Below, in pieces: positions 60,514-64,000 of a stretch of 64,000 bases of DNA. Position 1 is the first letter of the stretch, and every line of letters begins with the position of its first letter. The notes below the pieces were generated by a model that was given only the letters and a program-made list of their open reading frames with translations, ran no database searches and was not told where the DNA came from. A program made the translations under genes and the position numbers. The DNA lies in NCBI RefSeq assembly GCF_019375475.1, contig NZ_JAHXGQ010000009.1:124001-188000 (forward strand). Reading direction: 5' to 3'. Source of the DNA: Saccharothrix obliqua (GTDB lineage Bacteria; Actinomycetota; Actinomycetes; Mycobacteriales; Pseudonocardiaceae).

Positions 60514-60820
60514 GTGAAGATGAGGTTCGCCATCCGCCGCCGTCGCTCCTCGACGTGGGCTGCGAACAGGGGAAATGTTAGATCGACGTGGGTACGGTGG
60601 ATGTCGCCTACGGCTGATTGCAGTCTTTTCCAAGGGTGAGTCATGACGTCGATCACGGCTGCCCCGGTCTACGGACGGGGCTGATCGCTCTGACTCGGCA
60701 GCACGTTGGGCAGAGCTTGACTGTTCCTCGTCGCTGTCATTCGTCAACTAATGTGCATGGACTATGGAGTGCGATTGATGAAGGTGAGCATTTCTGCAAG
60801 TATTGCGACCATGTCCTTGG

Positions 60821-61165
60821 TCAGGAAGACTTCAAATTTTCTTCTTTTTGGCTTCCTAGTGTGCCTACGGTGAGTTTTAGCGTTGTAAGCGGACCGAGAG
60901 TCGGTGCGTCACTGGCGAGGTTCTTGGCGATAGACACGTCCGTGACGTAACGGAGTTCTCTGGTTCGCAGGTCCTCTCCCATGAGGATTGTTCCTACGTG
61001 GTGATCTATGGCCGAAGAGTCCGAGTCGAAGTAGTACGGCTCGCCTGACGAGATACGCCGATCATGCTCAGCGCATACAGCCACCTCGTGTCGACTCATT
61101 CCTTCTTGCGCTACGTCGATTACATTCACGGGTGGATTGGAGCATCGCAAGACGCCGCACGGCAT
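60821..61165 (-). CDS. Hypothetical protein, 114 aa
   Basis: A 114-aa soluble protein of atypical, lower-GC coding sequence, as expected of acquired DNA. It begins MPCGVLRCSNPPVNVIDVAQ and has HEVAVCAEHDRRISSGEPYY, FDSDSSAIDHHVGTILMGED, RTRELRYVTDVSIAKNLASD. Two Cys in the N-terminal part with CAEH suggest a metal-binding knuckle, but no family was recognised. The ATG at 61165 has GGGAGC upstream. It lies just inside the element boundary. Confidence 0.6.
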   Translation of the reverse strand: MPCGVLRCSNPPVNVIDVAQEGMSRHEVAVCAEHDRRISSGEPYYFDSDSSAIDHHVGTILMGEDLRTRELRYVTDVSIAKNLASDAPTLGPLTTLKLTVGTLGSQKEENLKSS

Positions 61166-61574
61166 GTCTGCTCCCTTCGTTGGTTGTCTGTCCTATCGGT
61201 ACAGCGTCCACCTCGTTACGGACGGTTCGTGATCTTTGTCCTCTGTGAGAGGCGTCGTGTCATCCGGTCGACCTGGCGCGGCCCTACCGCGCGAGTTGAG
61301 GGCTGCGACATGCCTCACCAATCGTCGGCTACGGGGCCATGCTCGCAGGCCCCGGCTCGCGTGATAGCCCTTCGGGAGGTAGTCGGGATGACACGGACCC
61401 CGGTCCCGCCGAGTCGGGAGTCGATCGTGGGTCCCGGTCATCCTGTTGGCCTGCTGCGCGGCGAGCGCTTCTTTGATCGCTTGCGGACACCTTCGGGAGC
61501 CGCCTTGAAAATGGAGAAAAGAAACTCTGAACACAGCTACTGAGACGGCTGCAGTTAGCTGTGTGGAGAGGTGG
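61166..61574. other. Non-coding stretch in the element, no gene seen
   Basis: About 400 bp with mixed composition. Several open frames exist on both strands, but none has a credible start with ribosome site or a protein-like composition. It lies upstream of the 114-aa gene and may hold its promoter. Confidence 0.4.
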
Positions 61575-62300
61575 CTACTGCCTCGTAAGCCTTTGGCGGG
61601 CTGCCAGTGCTGGGATGGCGGCGATCTTATCTGCGGGGAGGTCGTCCCAGTGCAGGCCCTGGGGGCGGCGTGGGGTGTGGCAGTGGATGACGGTGTTGGG
61701 GGTGGTGATCAGGTCGACGCTGAAGTCGTGTCGGGTCTCGGGTAGTTCGTCGTCTACGACCTGGAGGTCGTGCACGGTTGTGGCGATGACGGTGTCGGGG
61801 TTGATCAAGCCGGCCTCTTGGAGCAGGGCCACTTCGATGTCGGAATAGCCGGCTCCTTTGCCCAGCCGTACACCGCTCCGGTTGACCGCGACGCTGCCGC
61901 ACACGATCAGATCTACGGCCCGCATGGCGTCGACCTCGACCGGTCGGCCGATACGGGTGGCGGTGTGGCGGTTGGCGGCTTCCTCCGGTGAGACGGTGAG
62001 CTGCGCGGGGTCGAGGAGGATGAAGGGTTGTTCACCGGCGAGCCTTGGCACCGCCATGTACAGCAGCTTGCCCTCGCGCAACGCACGGGCGCGGACGGGT
62101 TCCTGGGCGGTGTCGGGGACTGCTTTGACCACCTGGGCGTCGTGCCATTGCGGCAGACCTGCCAACCGGTCCGCGGCCTGCTGGGCTCCGTAGAAGGACG
62201 GGATGCGGCCGTGCACACCGGGTGGCACGGCGTGTTCGCGTTCCAGCAACGCCCAGACGCGTTCGCGGGCGGCCTGTTTTGCCTGGTCGACGTCCGCCAT
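61575..62300 (-). CDS. 5-formyltetrahydrofolate cyclo-ligase-like protein
   Basis: A 241-aa protein of the MTHFS/FAU1 superfamily, whose typical members convert 5-formyl-THF to methenyl-THF with ATP. The N-terminal helix and ATP region are RERVWALLEREHAVPPGVHG and PVRARALREGKLLYMAVPRL. The family core loop is present but altered: VRLGKGAGYSDIEVALLQEA instead of the usual R-x-G-x-GGGYYDR, so activity or substrate may differ. The C-terminal HxHD-like region reads TTVHDLQVVDDELPETRHDF. The start ATG 62300 has a strong GGAGG site. It begins 8 bp after the XRE-TPR gene, in an operon with it. Confidence 0.82.
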   Translation of the reverse strand: MADVDQAKQAARERVWALLEREHAVPPGVHGRIPSFYGAQQAADRLAGLPQWHDAQVVKAVPDTAQEPVRARALREGKLLYMAVPRLAGEQPFILLDPAQLTVSPEEAANRHTATRIGRPVEVDAMRAVDLIVCGSVAVNRSGVRLGKGAGYSDIEVALLQEAGLINPDTVIATTVHDLQVVDDELPETRHDFSVDLITTPNTVIHCHTPRRPQGLHWDDLPADKIAAIPALAARQRLTRQ

Positions 62301-62308
62301 GCTGCCTC

Positions 62309-63472
62309 CTACCGCGTTGCCATCAGCGACATCATCCGGTCGTAGACATCCTGCACCTCGGGTTGCTGCCGCCACGGCTGCATTTCGCGGCAGGCGTCGA
62401 ACAGGATGTTCAGCCCGCCGCCACCCCAGGTCAGTTCGATGACGTCCATCGCCTGGTGCAACGCCCCGGCGGCCTCGTCCACCTTGCCCTGGCGCAGGCG
62501 GGCCAGGCTGAGGTTGCCCAGCAGGATGGCTTCGGACTTCGAACGGTTCCGTAGTTGGGCCGAGGTGGCTTCGAGGATGTGCTCGGCCCTCCGCGGCTCA
62601 CCCAGGAACAGATAGCAGGAACCGGCCAAGCGGCCCTGTTGGGTGGGTGAGAACAGGCCCAACGCGGCATCATCGTCATCGATGCGGTCGAAGTGGCTGC
62701 CGGCCTCGGTGAGTGCCGCTTCGCAGTCTGCCTGGCGCCCCATCATCGCGTGCGCCTCGGCCGCGTGGAGCGTCGCCAAGCCGCTGAGTACCTGGCTGGT
62801 CTGTGCCGTCACGTCCGCCGCTCGCGTGGTCAGCGACAACCCCGTTCGCGGGTCCTTCTGGCCGTAGAGCGCGACGTAGCTCTTACGCAACAGAGCGAGT
62901 CCTTCGGTTGCCGAGTCGCGGACACGCTTGGCGGCGGCACCGGCCTGGTCGAAATACATGTGCGCGGTTCGGTGGTCTCGACGTTGCGACGCGTCCCAGA
63001 CGAGTTGCCCCATGAGGATCGCGCACTGGGCCTCGACGGCGCTCAGTTCTCGCCTGACGCGGTGAGTTGCATGGGCGCTCAGGAACGTGATCCTGCCCAG
63101 GGTCTGACCGGTTTCCGCGAGCAGGGAGGTGGAGGGGGCTCGGTCGTAGCGTTCATCAAGCTCGTAGACCTGCTGCCGCAGCTCGGCGACGGCCACGAGA
63201 TCGGCGCTGGTCGGGTGCAGCAACACGTGAGCCAGGCGCTCGCTCGGCGCTCCCCGGTCTGGTGCGCCCTCGGTGATCAGTTCGTCAAGCCGGTCAAGTG
63301 ATACCCGTAGCAGCTTGGCGAGCTTCCACCGCAGGTGCGGCGAAGGCTCCCGGACCCCGGTTTCCCAGCGCGCGACCGCCGACCGGTCCACACCGGCGGC
63401 CTCCGCGAACGTCTCCTGGGTGAAGCCCGCGGCTTTGCGCGCCCTGACCAATCCTGTCCGCCGTACTGCCAT
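62309..63472 (-). CDS. XRE-family regulator with TPR-like C-terminus
   Basis: A 387-aa transcriptional regulator. The helix-turn-helix (residues 5-60) reads LVRARKAAGFTQETFAEAAG, VDRSAVARWETGVREPSPHL. The C-terminal 300 residues are helical repeats resembling TPRs (AHMYFDQAGAAAKRVRDSAT, LATLHAAEAHAMMGRQADCE, LARLRQGKVDEAAGALHQAM), a form common in actinomycete regulators that bind peptides or signals. The ATG at 63472 has a GGAGGT site 7 nt upstream. It is divergent from the tiny membrane protein gene, with a 12-bp palindrome in the gap that may be its own operator. In plasmid-like elements such genes control excision or transfer. Confidence 0.85.
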   Translation of the reverse strand: MAVRRTGLVRARKAAGFTQETFAEAAGVDRSAVARWETGVREPSPHLRWKLAKLLRVSLDRLDELITEGAPDRGAPSERLAHVLLHPTSADLVAVAELRQQVYELDERYDRAPSTSLLAETGQTLGRITFLSAHATHRVRRELSAVEAQCAILMGQLVWDASQRRDHRTAHMYFDQAGAAAKRVRDSATEGLALLRKSYVALYGQKDPRTGLSLTTRAADVTAQTSQVLSGLATLHAAEAHAMMGRQADCEAALTEAGSHFDRIDDDDAALGLFSPTQQGRLAGSCYLFLGEPRRAEHILEATSAQLRNRSKSEAILLGNLSLARLRQGKVDEAAGALHQAMDVIELTWGGGGLNILFDACREMQPWRQQPEVQDVYDRMMSLMATR

Positions 63473-63495
63473 CGGGTGACCTCCCGGCATGACTT

Positions 63496-63507
63496 GTCGA
63501 CGTCGAC
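63496..63507. promoter_or_regulatory. Palindrome upstream of the XRE-TPR gene
   Basis: Self-complementary GTCGACGTCGAC, 24 bp upstream of the XRE start codon. A possible operator for autoregulation. Confidence 0.4.
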
Positions 63508-63667
63508 GCGTGGAGCCTTCGCAGTTCAAGCCTACCGAGGCCACAAGCCGGGCACGTTCGGAGCATGAGTCGGCCCTGTTCCCGGATCACCGGCTTCGAT
63601 TGGGTGGCCTGGAATACCGGAATTTTCCCCGCCGCCAGTCCGCGGGAGATGGGTGGGTACGAGTGAC

Positions 63668-63775
63668 ATGAATGCCGAGCCGTGGTGGTTCGAGTTGTGG
63701 GGCATCGTGCTCTGCGCACTCGCGTTGATCGGGTTGTGGTGGGCCGTGGCGTACTTCCTGCGACAGGGAAAGTAG
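63668..63775 (+). CDS. Tiny membrane protein, 35 aa
   Basis: A 35-residue single-span protein: MNAEPWWFELWGIVLCALAL then IGLWWAVAYFLRQGK. One Trp-rich transmembrane helix with a basic cytoplasmic tail. It is divergent from the XRE-TPR regulator and followed 15 bp later by an HTH-like gene whose ribosome site GGAGG overlaps its stop codon (TAGGAGG). The upstream ribosome site is weak, so the start is less sure. No family was recognised. Confidence 0.6.
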   Translation: MNAEPWWFELWGIVLCALALIGLWWAVAYFLRQGK

Positions 63776-63789
63776 GAGGTGGTTGGATT

Positions 63790-64000
63790 ATGGCGTTCAC
63801 CTTGCGGCTCAACGTGAAGAGGTTCACGCGGGCCGTCCGGTTGGCGGGGTACCACTCGGACTACGCGTTGGCGGTCCGGATGCGGATCAACCGTGCCACG
63901 TTGAAGCGGGTGTTGGACGGGGACAACAACCCCGGCCCCGCGTTCATCGCGGGAGCGCTGAGGGCGTTGAGCCCGCTGCGATTCGAGGACCTGTTCGACG
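63790..64000 (+). CDS. Putative helix-turn-helix protein (5' part, cut by window edge)
   Basis: The first 70 codons are visible. MAFTLRLNVKRFTRAVRLAG, YHSDYALAVRMRINRATLKR, VLDGDNNPGPAFIAGALRAL. This has the shape of an XRE-like DNA-binding domain (helix, turn, RINRATLKRVLDGDN recognition helix), similar to phage or element regulators. The stop codon is outside the window. The ATG has GGAGG 11 nt upstream, overlapping the end of the preceding tiny gene. It is likely part of the integrated element. Confidence 0.7.
   Translation, partial: MAFTLRLNVKRFTRAVRLAGYHSDYALAVRMRINRATLKRVLDGDNNPGPAFIAGALRALSPLRFEDLFD

Larger units (their letters stand above)
60514..64000. mobile_element. One end of a putative integrated element (AICE- or prophage-like), continuing past the window
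   Basis: Begins at the tRNA-Lys fragment. From about 60540 to 61560 the GC content is visibly lower than in the rest of the window. Contents are a small unknown gene, a cyclo-ligase-like gene, an XRE-TPR regulator, and a tiny membrane protein plus HTH gene, reminiscent of regulatory ends of actinomycete integrative elements. No integrase or excisionase is in view. The intact tRNA-Lys and the integrase are predicted beyond the right edge. Confidence 0.5.

Noticed and set aside
55821-60656. Open frame of about 1,600 codons antisense to the subtilase
   Set aside because: Composition typical of an antisense shadow; it even runs through the tRNA-Lys fragment and terminators.
60618-60950. Plus-strand gene of 110 codons just inside the element
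   Set aside because: It starts without a ribosome site and is largely antisense to the 114-aa gene, which has a better start.

Overview
The window is very GC-rich, rich in GTG starts, and carries MurT/GatD, SARP/AfsR-type regulators, DUF3618, a mycothiol-type DinB protein and STAND NTPases. It is chromosomal DNA of a filamentous actinomycete. The style suggests Pseudonocardiales (Saccharothrix/Lentzea/Actinosynnema-like), but that placement is inference. Many genes start directly 6-7 nt after a TANNNT -10 box, which is the leaderless architecture common in actinobacteria.

Left part (1-20 kb): housekeeping and envelope genes. They are a Bcp peroxiredoxin (cut by the window edge), a lipoprotein, flavin enzymes, a two-component system, DedA, a CobW-type GTPase, an odd tRNA-Leu(UAG), TetR regulators beside an alcohol dehydrogenase and a Baeyer-Villiger monooxygenase, the murT-gatD operon, a SanA-like protein, an LCP ligase with a repeat-rich basic tail, and a fused alpha-beta glycyl-tRNA synthetase. 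A nested inverted repeat of about 130 bp follows glyS.

Middle (20-38.5 kb): an orphan sugar-binding lipoprotein; a 113-residue Bell-like protein ending in an amyloid-type motif; a cold-shock protein; an acyl-CoA oxidase-like enzyme; a BNR-repeat/MoaD pair; an MFS pump; a SNF2 helicase-SWIM operon; and a DNA-modification island (unknown protein, Vsr, C5-methyltransferase, Myb-like protein).

Right-middle (38.5-46.7 kb): two STAND NTPases flank a glycosyltransferase-like gene with a coupled small ORF. The second STAND protein (696 aa) opens with a motif closely matching the C-terminus of the 113-aa protein 22 kb away. This is a candidate amyloid-signalling receptor/effector pair, possibly a cell-death immune system, and is the most interesting candidate system here.

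46.8-60.3 kb: a 2,888-aa secreted RHS/YD-repeat protein with a PIN-like nuclease tip, a TGATG-coupled putative immunity gene, and a large subtilase with ricin-type lectin repeats.

Right end (60.5-64 kb): the 3' end of a tRNA-Lys, still followed by its own terminator, marks an attachment site. DNA to its right has visibly lower GC at first and carries genes (5-FTHF cyclo-ligase-like, XRE-TPR regulator, tiny membrane protein, HTH) that suggest one end of an integrated element running past the window edge.
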